A DNA stretch of 64,000 nucleotides from Apium graveolens. Lineage: Eukaryota > Streptophyta > Magnoliopsida > Apiales > Apiaceae. The stretch spans positions 98,941,261-99,005,260 of the forward strand of contig NC_133653.1 of NCBI RefSeq assembly GCF_009905375.1, in the 5' to 3' direction. The translations under genes and the position numbers were made by a program. Of the stretch, positions 45,555 through 57,153 are shown in pieces; position 1 is the first letter of the stretch; each line of letters starts with the position of its first letter. Below the pieces are notes generated by a model. That model searched no databases. It saw nothing but the letters and a program-made list of their open reading frames with translations, and had not been told where the DNA came from.

Positions 45555-47205
45555 TGTTGGATTTTAATCGCAGCGAAGGCATGGTAAAACACTTTTACAC
45601 ATATAAAATCCAAATAAAAGCATATAAATCGTGGTAAAAACATATGGATCGATTACTAACCTTTAATATGCGATACAAAAGCAACGATCGGAGATCCTTA
45701 GCAGCTGCTCCTCAAACGTGAAGCACTCCACCGGTATCCACCAAGAAAACAACGTTAAGGAGGAGGAGGTGGAGAGAATTAGGTTTTATAAAATTTTGGG
45801 GTTAGAATTAAAATAGGGTTTATAATAGTATATTTATAGGCAAAATTTTCAGCTGAAATTTTCCCATAAATATTATTATTATTATCCCATTTATTATTCT
45901 CATTAATAATTAAAGCACCTTTTAATTATTAATCTTTTTTCTAAACACTTTAAAAATAATTCTCTCTCTTGATTTAATTTCCAAAAATTAAATCCTTAAT
46001 TAATAATATTAAGAACTTTTCTTAATTAATTTATAATCAATTAAATCTCATTTAATCCATTATTAAATTTGCCAATTAATTATTTTTTTCATAAATAAAT
46101 AATTATCAGCCATTATTAATTAATTCCTCCACCATTAAATCATTCTCTTTTTATGGTGTGACCCTGTAGGTTCAATATTAAGCCGGTAGTAGAAATAAAT
46201 AATAATAAAACTATTTTATCATTATTTATACAAATTCTCCAATTTATTAAATATGATTAATTAATTAATCATATTTATTCTACATCGTGAGGGATACTTC
46301 TCAGCATATCGCGACTATCCGGATAATATGAATTCACTGCTTAGAATACCAAGAACCTATTCAGTGAATAGTTACCGTACAATTAAACTCCTTCTACCCT
46401 ACAATGTCCCGATTAAATACAAGGCATGGATCTCGTGTCAAGCCTATCTAATTTAATCACTTGCTTACCATTTACTATGCTTAGTTCTATGCAAATTAGA
46501 ATCTCCTTTCTAATTTCATTCACTCTGGCCAGAGATTCCTGAACTAGCATAAGTGGATCAGCCTTGAACATTCGCTTCCTTCACTGGAAGGGGTAGATCC
46601 TTTATTGATCATACACTATCTTCGTGTACAAATTCCTATACCCAGTAGAGCCCTAATAATTGTCCCTGGAGACTAAGAATTAAACCAAAGCATAGTTCAG
46701 TGTACACAAGATAACTATGATGACCTCAAGTCTAAGGATACTTGTACAACTATCACTATGTGAACAACTGCTGACATGTGAGTGAACTCCATCAGTTGTT
46801 CAGCTGTGCGAGTCATGTTCAGTGAACTTATTCTATAATAAGCACCTACATACTAGCTATAGTGTCACCACACAAATGTCTATGAGAACAGACATCCTTC
46901 ATAATGAAGCAAGCATAGTATGTACCGATCTTTGCGGATTATTAATTACCAGTTAGTAATCCTATGATCAGGAACTATTTAAGTTTAGAGTTATCATCTT
47001 TTAGGTCTCACTATTATGATCTCATCATAATCCATAAAAAGCTTTACTCTAAACTATGGTATATCTTATTTAAACACTTAAATAGATAGAGCCCGTAATA
47101 AAAACAAAACAAGTCTTTTATTAATATCAATGAAATCAAAACAGATTACATAAAAGTTATTCCTAAATCCTAATACATAATTGGACTTAGGACATATTCC
47201 TTTCA
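45555..47205 (-). repeat. Copia-3 3' LTR
   Basis: On the minus strand TGAAAGGAATATGTCC to TTAAAATCCAACA. The TATA-like box is TATAAATATA (plus about 45827-45836). It is preceded on the minus strand by the polypurine tract AAGTGGGAGAT. Differences from the other LTR are mostly in 45555-46150. Confidence 0.92.
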
Positions 47206-47837
47206 ATCTCCCACTTGTACTAAAGCCAATCACTCTGGTATTTAATACCCATCTAGTCTTTATGACGATCAAAGTGACTTTCATAAAGTAGCTTTGTGAG
47301 TGGGTCTGCTATGTTGTTATGTGTGTCAACTCTATTTTAATACAATACAAGAAATGTTACCGCGCTCCCACTAACCCTTTTGTAGACACATGGTTCATCT
47401 ACGTTTTTGATAAAACCAAACTCTTTGATTGTCTCATCAAAACGGATGTTCCATCTACGAGAAGCTTGCTTTAAAGCACATATGGTTCGCAGCAGCTTAC
47501 ACACTAGGTTTTCATTTCCCTTGGAAAGAAAACCATCTGGCCATTTGCCAGATCTCATAGTCGTAGTAAGCAGCAATCGAAAGTAAAATCCGAACTGATT
47601 TTAACAGGGCTACAGGTAAAAGGTTTCATCAAAGTCAATCCATTGCCTTTGTTTGAACCCTTTTGCCACAAGCCTGTCCTTATAGGTCTCCACCTGGCCA
47701 TCTGCTCTAATCATTCTTTCGTATCCCGTATACATAGATTTCATTCCGGATTTTATGGCACTATGCCATTTCTCTGAGTCAACACTACTCATAGCCTCAT
47801 TATAGGTCACAGGGTCGTCATCATCAATGATCGACAA
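47206..47837 (-). pseudogene. Copia-3 reverse transcriptase and RNase H remnants
   Basis: From 47837 downward: VTYNEAMSSVDSEKWHSAIK, VETYKDRLVAKGFKQ and WIDFDETF, then after a gap GNENLVCKLLRTICALKQASR and FIKNVDEPCVYKRV ending in TFLVLY. It then jumps directly to RVDTHNNIADPLTKLLYESHF, the end of RNase H. The YVDD motif that should follow LVLY and nearly the whole RNase H are deleted at about 47336. The polypurine tract follows. No polymerase activity is possible. Confidence 0.88.
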
Positions 47838-48720
47838 CTCATTGTCATTCTTAATGACAAGGCCATATTACCTCTCAGGTTGGTGAGACACTCTCCCTGA
47901 CCTACGAATGGGCTGTTCCACAGAAGGTTGTTCAGTCAGAACAGGTGTTTCCACTTGATCCGTAGTAGTTTGTGCTTCTTGAACTTCATCAAGTTCAATT
48001 TTGCTCCCACTGTTTCCTTCAAGGATAAACTCCTTTTCCAAGAAGGTAGCATGTCTGGAGACAAACACCCGATGATCGGTGTAAAAGTAATACCCTAAAG
48101 TCTCTTTAGGATATCCCACAAAACTACATTTTACGGATCGATATTCCAGCTTATCTGGGTCAACTTATTTGACATAAGCTGGACATCCCCAAATCTTAAC
48201 GAGTTTAAGACTCGGTTTCCTTTCTTTCCATATCTCATACGGAGTTTGAGGAACAGATTTGGAAGGCACCTTATTCAGTAAATATGTTGAGGTTTCCAAT
48301 GCATAACCCCATAGGAATACTGGAAGATTTGCATAGCGCATCATGGACCGAACTATGTCTAACAAAGTTCGATTTCTCCTTTCAGATACCAATCTGGAGG
48401 CGTCCACTGGGAGACTATACCATTTACTTTGAGATAATCCAGAAACTCTCCATTCAAGTATTCAACACCTCGATCTAATCGAAGAGTTATAATACTATGT
48501 TTGGTTGTTTCTCCACTTCATACTTATATTCTTTGAACTTTTCAAAGGCCTCAGACTTGTGTTTCATCAAACACATATCCGAATCCAGATCTATCATCTA
48601 TGAAAGTAATGAAGTATGAAAATCCACCCATGGCTTGCATAGACATTGGTCCACATACATCTGTGTGTACCATTCCTAGCAAATTTGCAGCCCTCTCTCC
48701 ATGTCTACTAAATGGAGACT
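47838..48720 (-). pseudogene. Copia-3 integrase C-terminal region
   Basis: Minus-strand pieces: MDASRLVSERRNRTLLDIVRSMM (usually the region after the catalytic core), NLPVFLWGYALETSTYLLNK, YEIWKERKPSLKLVKIWGCPA, and further on FYTDHRVFVSRHATFLEKEF and the RSGRVSHQPER motif before RT. The earlier core is broken by stops and probably short deletions near 48410-48720; no complete acidic triad is seen. Confidence 0.75.
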
Positions 48721-50025
48721 GCAGTGCCACAATGAAGTGATATTTTCATCATCCCTTTTCTTTTATTAGTTTGTTCAATCTGAAGTAAATTATGTCATAT
48801 TTATACAGACCATTATTTAAAGTACCACGTCCATAAAGAATATTATCTGTAAGAATAGAACATTCATTATTCTCAATAATAAATGAAAAACCAGCCAAGT
48901 CTAACATGGGAATAGAAATAATATTCCTCACAACCGAGGGAACAAAATAACAATTATTTTAAAAACAATAGTCTTGCCCGTAGGCATATCTAAATGAAAT
49001 GATTCTACATCTTCAGCAGCAACTCTTGCTCCATTTCCCATCAGTAGAATCACCTCCTCTTCTTTAAGAGTCCTACTTCTCCTTAGTCCCTGCAACGAAT
49101 TGCAGATGTCAGAACCATAGGCGGTATCTAATACCCAAGTAGAAATTTGGCTTAATGACATATTCACTTTTATCATGAACATACCTGAATCAGAAGCGGC
49201 AGTCTCACTACCCTTCTTCTTCTTCTTCTTCAATTCTGCAAGGTAAACCTTGCAGTTCCTCTTCCAGTGCCCCACCTTGTTACAGTGAAAGCAAACAACT
49301 TTGCTCTTGGGGTCTTCAGCTTTTGGTGGAACCGGCTTTTCTTCACCTACTTTCTTCTTCTTGGAAGAGTTCCTCTTCCTTTTCTTAGGATTGGAACCTT
49401 CACCAATTAGAAGAACAAAACTCTTCTTAGGGGGAAAATTCGATTCCGCAGTCTTCAACATGTTGTGGAGTTCAGGCAGGCTGACATCCAACTTATTCAT
49501 GTGAAAGTTCACAACAAACTGCGAGAACGAACTCGGAAGCGATTGCAAGACCAAGTCTTGGCTCAGCTCCCCATCCATGGCAAAACCAAGTTGTCCAAGA
49601 CGTTCAATCAAATTGATCATCTTAAGTACATGGTCATTCACAGATGATCTCTCAGACATCCTACAACCGAACAGCTCCTTCGATATCTCATATCGAGCTG
49701 TCCTCCCCGCCACATCATACAACTCTTGTAGATGCATGAGGATAGTATGAGCATCCATATGCTCATGTTGCTTCTGTAGCTCAATGTTTATGGAAGCTAG
49801 CATGATGCATTGAGCAACATTTGCATCATCTATCCACTTACGATACACAACATGTTCATCATTATGCGTATCGCTAGCAGGTTCAGTAGGCTTAGGTGAG
49901 TCAATCACGTATTCCAGCTTCTCAATCCTGAGAACAATTCTCAAGTTTCGAAGCCAGTCAGCATAATTAGGACCAGTCAACTTGTGAGCATCCAGTATGC
50001 TCCTGAGAGATAGTGCAGAAGACAT
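48721..50025 (-). pseudogene. Copia-3 gag and protease
   Basis: Likely start at the ATG 50025 (MSSALSLRSILDAHKLTGPN), since the 11 residues before it are not typical. The gag region shows YADWLRNLRIVLRIEKLEYV and later LKMINLIERLGQLGFAMDGE. A Lys-rich stretch precedes the knuckle CFHCNKVGHWKRNC (about 49250-49295). The protease block reads WVLDTAYGSDIC: the usual DTG is DTA, so the active-site Gly is lost although the Asp remains. The frame ends at 48928; a shifted continuation (LNNGLYKYDI) follows to about 48750. Confidence 0.88.
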
Positions 50026-51909
50026 GACGTACAAAGTAAATCTGTAAATGATAAACACATAACAACACTAAGCAAATATTCGATTTCATTTTAAAACACT
50101 ATATGAATCGGGTCTTTATTCATAAGTGGCTCCCACTAGTTTATCTAATTTATTCAACCCCCTACATGAAAAATTAAGCATTCATAATGCTAGTGGGAAT
50201 AGGGATCCTACATTCCATTACACAACCCCGGCTGTAGCACGAACCGCCATGTAATGTTCAATAGGCAGATAACTCTTGTCAATTACATCTTATGTTATTA
50301 CCTAATCAAACTTTAGCCTCTTGAATAATTGAGTCCCGGCTGTGGCACGACAAACTCAATATTCTAAGTCAAGTCTAACCCAACATTCCGTATATTTGAA
50401 TCAGTCTCCAACAGCCCACGGCTGTGGCACGTACCGACCTTTAGATTCTAATTCAACGTACACATCTCTATGTAATAGACAAGTATTTCTTATTTCGAAA
50501 TCAAAGCCCTCGGCTGTAGCACGAACCGACAATGATTCAAAAATAAGAACTACTTTTCTATCATGTTGGAAGGCTATGACCTACACAAGCCCATTGTATC
50601 ATTGGCCAATTACTACTTGATATTATTTAATTTTAGAGGGATTATATTACATTACAATCATAATCATATTATAAAGAGATTCTTCCTTATAAATTAAATA
50701 TTTCAAATCAATAATCAATAATCAGATGATTCCCAGATCGGGTGGAGCATTGTCAAGAGGCGTCACTTAATAACCCTTTCTTACAGATAGAAATCTGTTG
50801 TTGACAGAATCATCCTTTTTCTCATATCGAAAATTCATATTCAATTACGTGTTTCATAAACACAAGAATCTGATGATTGTATTCATAATATTATTCTTAA
50901 GGTTATGAAATAATTTCACTATACTAGGTTGTCTAACAGACGCCTTATGTTCATTTAAGTTCACCTAAATCTATCATCCCATGATAAACTAAGCATATAT
51001 CATATATATAAACATGAATAAACATCAAGGTAGGCATGTTATATCATCTAGCACATTAGTCTAAGCATTATACATCTCTATGTATCACATGAAGCATTTA
51101 AAAGCTATTAAAACGGTTAAAAACAGCTTTAAAACACTTCTGTTAGCTATAAACAGTTCGAAATAATTTCATAAAATATCATATAATATACCATTAGAAT
51201 CGTCTCGAAAAGACGAATCCAACGGCACCAAAATCACCCAATTCTGAGCTTCCACGCGCCCTCACGCGCCAAAAGAAGCTTCCCCACGCGCGGCCACGCG
51301 CACACGCACCTGACAGCGCGTGTCTAACTTTCCTCCACGCGCCCCACGCGCCACACGCGCTCCACGCGCCCTAACCCCTATGCTGACGTCAGCATGGTAT
51401 CACCGGCGTGTGTCTACCACGCGCCGCGCGTGGCACGCCAGCGTGTGAGCCCCACGCGCGCGTGGTCGACGCGCGGTCCTTCCCCTCTGTGACAGTCGCC
51501 GCCGCCTGACAACCCTCACACGGAATTCCGTGCGCCGTACCTTTTCTGTGTCTTCTTTCTTTAATCCGTGCATCACAGATTATGCAGACAAGCAGATGTA
51601 CAAATATATATACATACTTACAATTCATATATATATAATTATTTAATTACGAATTTAATTGCAACAACTTCAAAAATTCATAATAAAAAATCTATACATC
51701 CTAAAATTATGAAAAAAAATATCCAGACGATCTACAACACTTCTAGAACCCAGATCAACATTCAAAATTATTCTGAGAAACGATTTCTCATAAGACAAAA
51801 TTAATCCATGATATAACTTGTAAAAATCATAATTAATTCATACAAGCACATAAAATTCTGAAATTTTTACCACAGATCTATATGCATACAACCTAAGCTC
51901 TGATACCAT
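50026..51909 (-). other. Copia-3 5' leader with repeated motif and GC-rich block
   Basis: A long 1.9 kb leader without a gene. Four copies of CGGCTGTAGCACGAACCG-like sequence occur at 50228, 50335, 50417 and 50509. A block at 51253-51480 is rich in CACGCGCC units. The tRNA-Met-type primer site lies at 51897-51908. The open stretch at 51389-51628 falls in the GC-rich block and looks accidental. Confidence 0.75.
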
Positions 51910-53560
51910 TGTTGGATTTTAATCGCAGTGGAGACATGGTAAAACACTTTTACACATATAAAATCCAAATAAAAGCATATAAATCATGGTAAAAACATAT
52001 GGATCGATTACTAACCTTTAATATGCGATCCAAAAGCAAAGATCGGAGATCCTTAGCAGCTGCTCCTCAAATGTGAAGCACTCCACCGGTATCCACCAAG
52101 AAAACGACGTTAAGGAGGAGGAGGATGTGGAGAGAATTAGGTTTTATAAAATTTTAGGGTTAGAATAAAAATAGGGTTTATAATAGTATATTTATAGGCA
52201 AAATTTTCAGCTGAAATTTTCTCATAAATATTATTATTATTATCCCATTTATTATTCTCATTAATAATTAAAGCACCTTTTAATTATTAATCCTTTTTCT
52301 AAACACTTTAGAAATAATTTTCTCTCTTGATTTAATTTCCAAAAATTAAATCCTTAATTAATAATATTAAGAACTTTTCTTAATTAATTTATAATCAATT
52401 AAATCTCATATAATCAATTATTAAATTTGTCAATTAATTATTTATTTATTAAAATAATTATCAGCCATTATTAATTAATTCCTCCACCATTAAATCATTC
52501 TCTTTTTATGGTATGACCCTGTAGGTTCAATATTAAGCCGGTAGTAGAAATAAATAATAATAAAACTATTTTATCATTATTTATACAAATTCTCCAATTT
52601 ATTAAATATGATTAATTAATTAATCATATTTATTCTACATCGTGAGGGATACTTCTCAGCATATCGCGACTATCCGGATAATATGAATTCACTGCTTAGA
52701 ATACCAAGAACCTATTCAGTGAATAGTTACCGTACAATTAAACTCCTTCTACCCTACAATGTCCCGATTAAATACAAGGCATGGATCTCGTGTCAAGCCT
52801 ATCTAATTTAATCACTTGCTTACCATTTACTATGCTTAGTTCTATGCAAATTAGAAACTCCTTTCTAATTTCATTCACTCTGGCCAGAGATTCCTGAACT
52901 AGCATAAGTGGATCAGCCTTGAACATTCGCTTCCTTCACTGGAAGGGGTAGATCCTTTATTGATCATACACTATCTTCGTGTACAAATTCCTATACCCAG
53001 TAGAGCCCTAATAATTGTCCCTGGAGACTAAGAACTAAACCAAAGCATAGTTCAGTGTATACAAGATAACTATGATGACCTCAAGTCTAAGGATACTTGT
53101 ACAACTATCACTATGTGAACAACTGCTGACATGTGAGTGAACTCCATCAGTTGTTCAGCTGTGCGAGTCATGTTCAGTGAACTTATTCTATAATAAGCAC
53201 CTACATACTAGCTATAGTGTCACCACACAAATGTCTATGAGAACAGACATCCTTCATAATGAAGCAAGCATAGTATGTACCGATCTTTGCGGATTATTAA
53301 TTACCAGTTAGTAATCCTATGATCAGGAACTATTTAAGTTTAGAGTTATCATCTTTTAGGTCTCACTATTATGATCTCATCATAATCCATAAAAAGATTT
53401 ACTCTAAACTATGGTATATCTTATTTAAACACTTAAATAGATAGAGCCCGTAATAAAAACAAAACAAGTCTTTTATTAATATCAATGAAATCAAAACAGA
53501 TTACATAAAAGTTATTCCTAAATCCTAATACATGATTGGACTTAGGACATATTCCTTTCA
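51910..53560 (-). repeat. Copia-3 5' LTR
   Basis: Same ends and length as the 3' LTR. It is followed at 53561 by CCTTT and the Athila-3 LTR fragment. Confidence 0.92.
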
Positions 53561-53565
53561 CCTTT

Positions 53566-53898
53566 TGATTAGTGTCATCACCATTACATGCTAAGGTTAA
53601 GAACGAAAAGGCTATTGAATGAAATATTTAATGAAGTTAGAATCCCATGTTTGTCATATATATTAATTCAACCATTCTTATTCTCTTAGTTATAATTGTT
53701 AGTTTAATTCTTAGTTATAAACAACCTCAAATTGTTATTCGTCTTAGCATTGAATAATAACCATACATTGTTGCTTAAGTGCATAAATTATAAAGTTAAC
53801 CTAAAGCAGTCCCTGTGGGAACGAATCTGATATATATCGTATACTACTTGCGAACGCCTATACTTACGTGTATTATTAGCGCGTGTTAGCGACTAACA
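53566..53898 (+). repeat. Athila-3 LTR fragment, last third
   Basis: Matches 43060-43391 (AGTGTCATCACCATTACATGC ... GACTAACA). It has a few differences. The join to pol on the other side of Copia-3 marks the deletion. Confidence 0.9.
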
Positions 53899-56800
53899 AC
53901 ATCATTTTCTGATTCTCATCTTTAACTCACTTGGAGGAACCAAAATTTCAAGCAAGTGGGCATTATCTTTTAGATGATTTGTTGGCTCACTTGCCATTTC
54001 TTTCTGAAAATATTGAGAAATCTGTGGACAATCTAAAATCAATCACCATAGATTCTACAATAATTTCAACTCCAAATTCATTCATTTCTACTATTTCGAC
54101 GGATATTGTTCATCCGTTGACTAGTGATTGTATCTCGACGGATTTTCTTAACAGCAATTATCCGTTGAATTTCTCAAATACTACTTTGATGGATGTTACT
54201 CATTCGTTGAAAATCACTGCACCACTTGAAATTTCCAAAATTATTACAAGTGCAGATGATCTAGTAGTTGTACAATCACTATTAGGATTGAGGGAAGGGA
54301 GTGAACAGAGTGAGAGGTTGAGTTACTCTCAGGCAAAAGGAGAGGAAAAGAGTGAACAAATGCAAGCTATTTCTTCCAGTTTGGCAAAAGAAAGTGAGAG
54401 GCGTCCCACCTTAGATGGTGAAAGTGAGGGTGTGAGGGTGTGAAGCCAAGGCGAGCCCTTGATGCAAAAATAGAGAGAAAATGAGAAAAAAGCAGGTACG
54501 GGTGATATAAGGGTGACAATCATTGCTAGTGAGTCAATGAATGTCAGTGATGCAGAAAAAGAGAGACTATATCAGCAAGAATATAAAGTTGTTATAGATT
54601 ATATCTCTTTGGATGCTGAGACATTTACTCATCATGTTCCAGCATATCAACTTCTGGCTGAACAGGGCAACGAGGAGGCTGAGAAGATTCTAAATTTGGT
54701 GCACACAACAACATCTATGCTAAGGGCTAATGATGCAATCAATGCCATGCCCTCCATAACTGGTGATGATTTTGAGTATCCCTCTGGTGGTTCTGAAGAC
54801 TCTTTTGGGGATTATGGTGAGGATGGTGAAGGAGAAGGCATAGACATAAGGGGAAATGTAGACACTCCATCATGGATGCTGTACAAGGAATGCACTTACT
54901 CACATCTTCAAACCACACTTTTCAAGTTGATTCATGACACCCAAAGTGCAATTCAAGCAACCACAAGTGCCAGCACCAAAAGATTACTCAAAGCACATCT
55001 GGAGTATCTGCAATTGCACAAGATTCAAGCTCTCAAACAAAGTCAAGATTTGGATGGTCTAAAGCAAGAAATTGTTGAAGTTAAACATGATTTTATTGCT
55101 AGATTAGATGATAGGCTTCCAGACATAACCATGATAGAAATAGTCTAGAAGCTGAGAAGGGAAGCTGATTTGAACAAAAAAGTTGAGGCCATGGATTCAA
55201 GAATTACAAATGTGGAGAAATCAATGGCCAAGATACTTGTAAATTAGGAAACTCAGACAAGTATGCTACAACAATTGGTGGCTTCACAAACCTCAAACCC
55301 TGCTCAACTTGATGCTAACAAAAAGGGGGAGAAAAATGCAATCATTCCAGTTAGTATGGGGGAGTCAGTTAGTGAAGGGGAGAAAGTGCACATTCAAGTC
55401 AGTAAGGTAATTATTCCAAAAATTACCCCACAAAGACATCAATTCTAGACATCATTGACTTGATACAAATAACAGCAGCTGAACTGGAGCTGAAAAAAAT
55501 GGAAAAAGATTGATGAGAAGATTAAGAATAATTTTGGTCAAATTGTAAAACCTGAAAAACTAGTGAAACATTTCACACAATTGAAATCAATTTCAATCAA
55601 AAAAAAACTTAGGGAATTTGGAAAAGGGTCAACCCTCAGCAAGAAGACTTTTACAGGACAATGTGATTTTACATCCAAAGAAAAACTACCCAAAGAATTC
55701 AAGTAAAAATCCATTGTACCTAGTCTATGCAACTCCCAAGCCTGATGAAGAGAAGCTGCTTGGTAGATCTATTGTTTATCACAAAGATCCAAGAGACTCA
55801 GTCTTGAAAAAGAGAATTACTAAAGTCTACAGGCATGGCAAATGGATCTGTGTGATGGATGGACATCCAAAATTTGCATAAGCTAAGAAAGAAGAAAAGC
55901 TGAGACTTAAGAATCAGAAAAGGCAGGCAGCCTTAGAAGCTAAGAAAAAGGCTGAAAAGGTTGCTACCAAATCAGAAGCTGAGAAGCCTGCTACTATCAC
56001 TGAAACTGAGGATCTAGAGGAGCCAAAGCAGAAAATTGGAAAAAGGATAAGAAAGGAAACAGTCAAAAGGAAGCTGGATTTTGGAGAAGAAAAGGAAGAA
56101 GAAGATAAACCTGAGTCTACCCAGTATGCCACTACAAATCAACCAACCTTACCCACTATAGAGCAAGCTGAAACCAAGGCCTATCCAGATGTGAATTTTA
56201 ATGGTGAGCCAATAATTCCAAAGGATGAACCAATAGACTGGGAAAACTACATATCCCTGATCTAAACTTCCCAATTCCAGCTACCTCAGCTAAAAGAAGA
56301 AAATCCAAACCAAGCAAGCCAGTCAAGTCAGTTCTATTCAAATCCAAAAATCTACCAAAACCCAAACCTTCTGTCAACAAAGAAAATCAACTCTACATGT
56401 GACATCAAGGAGTTTTCAGACCTAAATCTCTATTTGGATGAGCTAGATGAAGTAAGAGCTATTGATGCTCATAAAAAAGTTTCCAAAGAGACTAATGTTA
56501 AGGTACAAGGGTGGAAAAGAGCTAACTTGGCCTCTTCACATAATTCTCAATGAAGGCTATCATGTCTTAGTGAAGATATTCTCCTCAATAAAGAAGAACT
56601 CTGGGTTCAATATTGTTGCCAAAAAGATGATACTTAACAAAATTGAGAGGATAAGATATAGCTGGAGAGACCCAAATACACTCCCAAGAGTCTTAACTAT
56701 TCCCTACGATGGAGATATAGTGCATTTGAGGCCATACTGGATAATGGAGTTCAAGGATGAGAAGAACACCGGAAGATTGTTCAAATTAGAAGATCAGCTA

Positions 56801-56929
56801 AAGATTTTAAGCAATGAAACTCTCATGGAGATGCAAGAGATGTCGAATCAGACTAATGAAGATGAATCTGAATTCTACAGGCAACTTCAGCACCAGATTG
56901 AAGAGAACAATGAGAAACTGGGAAAGTAG
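53899..56929 (+). pseudogene. Copia-2 3' envelope-like ORF, remainder
   Basis: The frame resumes with LEEPKFQASGHYLLDDLLAHL and continues to a Thr/Ser-rich region (54060-54220) in which facing TCGACGGAT/ATCCGTTGA motifs are part of the coding. Further pieces are 54513-55148, with helical stretches and an acidic DYGEDGEGEGIDIRG; 55263-55448 with KKGEKNAIIP; 55618-55881; and 56462-56929. The last has RYSWRDPNTLPRVLTIPYDG and a coiled-coil-like C-terminus (QLQHQIEENNEKLGK). Stops and frameshifts separate the pieces. The segment expected between VMFE (41905) and this start appears shorter than in relatives I recall. Confidence 0.75.
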
Positions 56930-57153
56930 ACTAGACATTCAAGGAAATTAGATAAATTGCTCAGTCTAAAGAAGCACATTGAAAATGGCTTGTGAGATTT
57001 TCTATGAACCTTCCTCTGTATAATTTTCAATAAATTGCAACACTTATCAATTTTATCTACTATTAATCATTCAGTATTTATAATGTATTTTATTATCATC
57101 AAGTTTCTCTTAATATATGTCTACAATTCCAGTAGACATAAATTGGGGAAGAT
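56930..57153 (+). other. Copia-2 3' untranslated end and polypurine tract
   Basis: Short AT-rich segment after the last coding piece. The tract AATTGGGGAAGAT (57141-57153) lies directly before the 3' LTR. Confidence 0.85.

Larger units (their letters stand above)
45555..53560 (-). mobile_element. Copia-3: TNT1-like Ty1/copia element with both LTRs
   Basis: LTRs of equal length (45555-47205 and 51910-53560, 1651 bases each), target duplication CCTTT (45550-45554 and 53561-53565), tRNA-Met-type primer site, gag with zinc knuckle, protease and remnants of integrase, RT and the RNase H tail. Sequences like WVLDT-x-x-GS and KTYKDRLVAKGF-type RT suggest the TNT1/Tork group; this is tentative. It is a deletion derivative: the polymerase YVDD and most of RNase H are absent. 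It is the latest insertion in this arm of the cluster. Confidence 0.9.
41905..53898 (+). mobile_element. Athila-3: deleted Athila-like element inside Copia-2
   Basis: Comprises about 34 bases of Athila 3' internal sequence (41905-41938), an LTR (41939-43391), primer site, gag, fragments of pol to 45554, and only the last 0.33 kb of a second LTR (53566-53898). Copia-3 is inserted between the pol fragment and the LTR fragment. Without Copia-3 the polymerase/RNase H region joins directly to the LTR fragment, so the 3' half was deleted before Copia-3 arrived. No matching target duplication is visible at the outer ends. Confidence 0.85.

Noticed and set aside
51389..51628. 79-codon open frame in the Copia-3 leader
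   Set aside because: Falls in the CACGCGCC-rich block, where stops are rare by composition.
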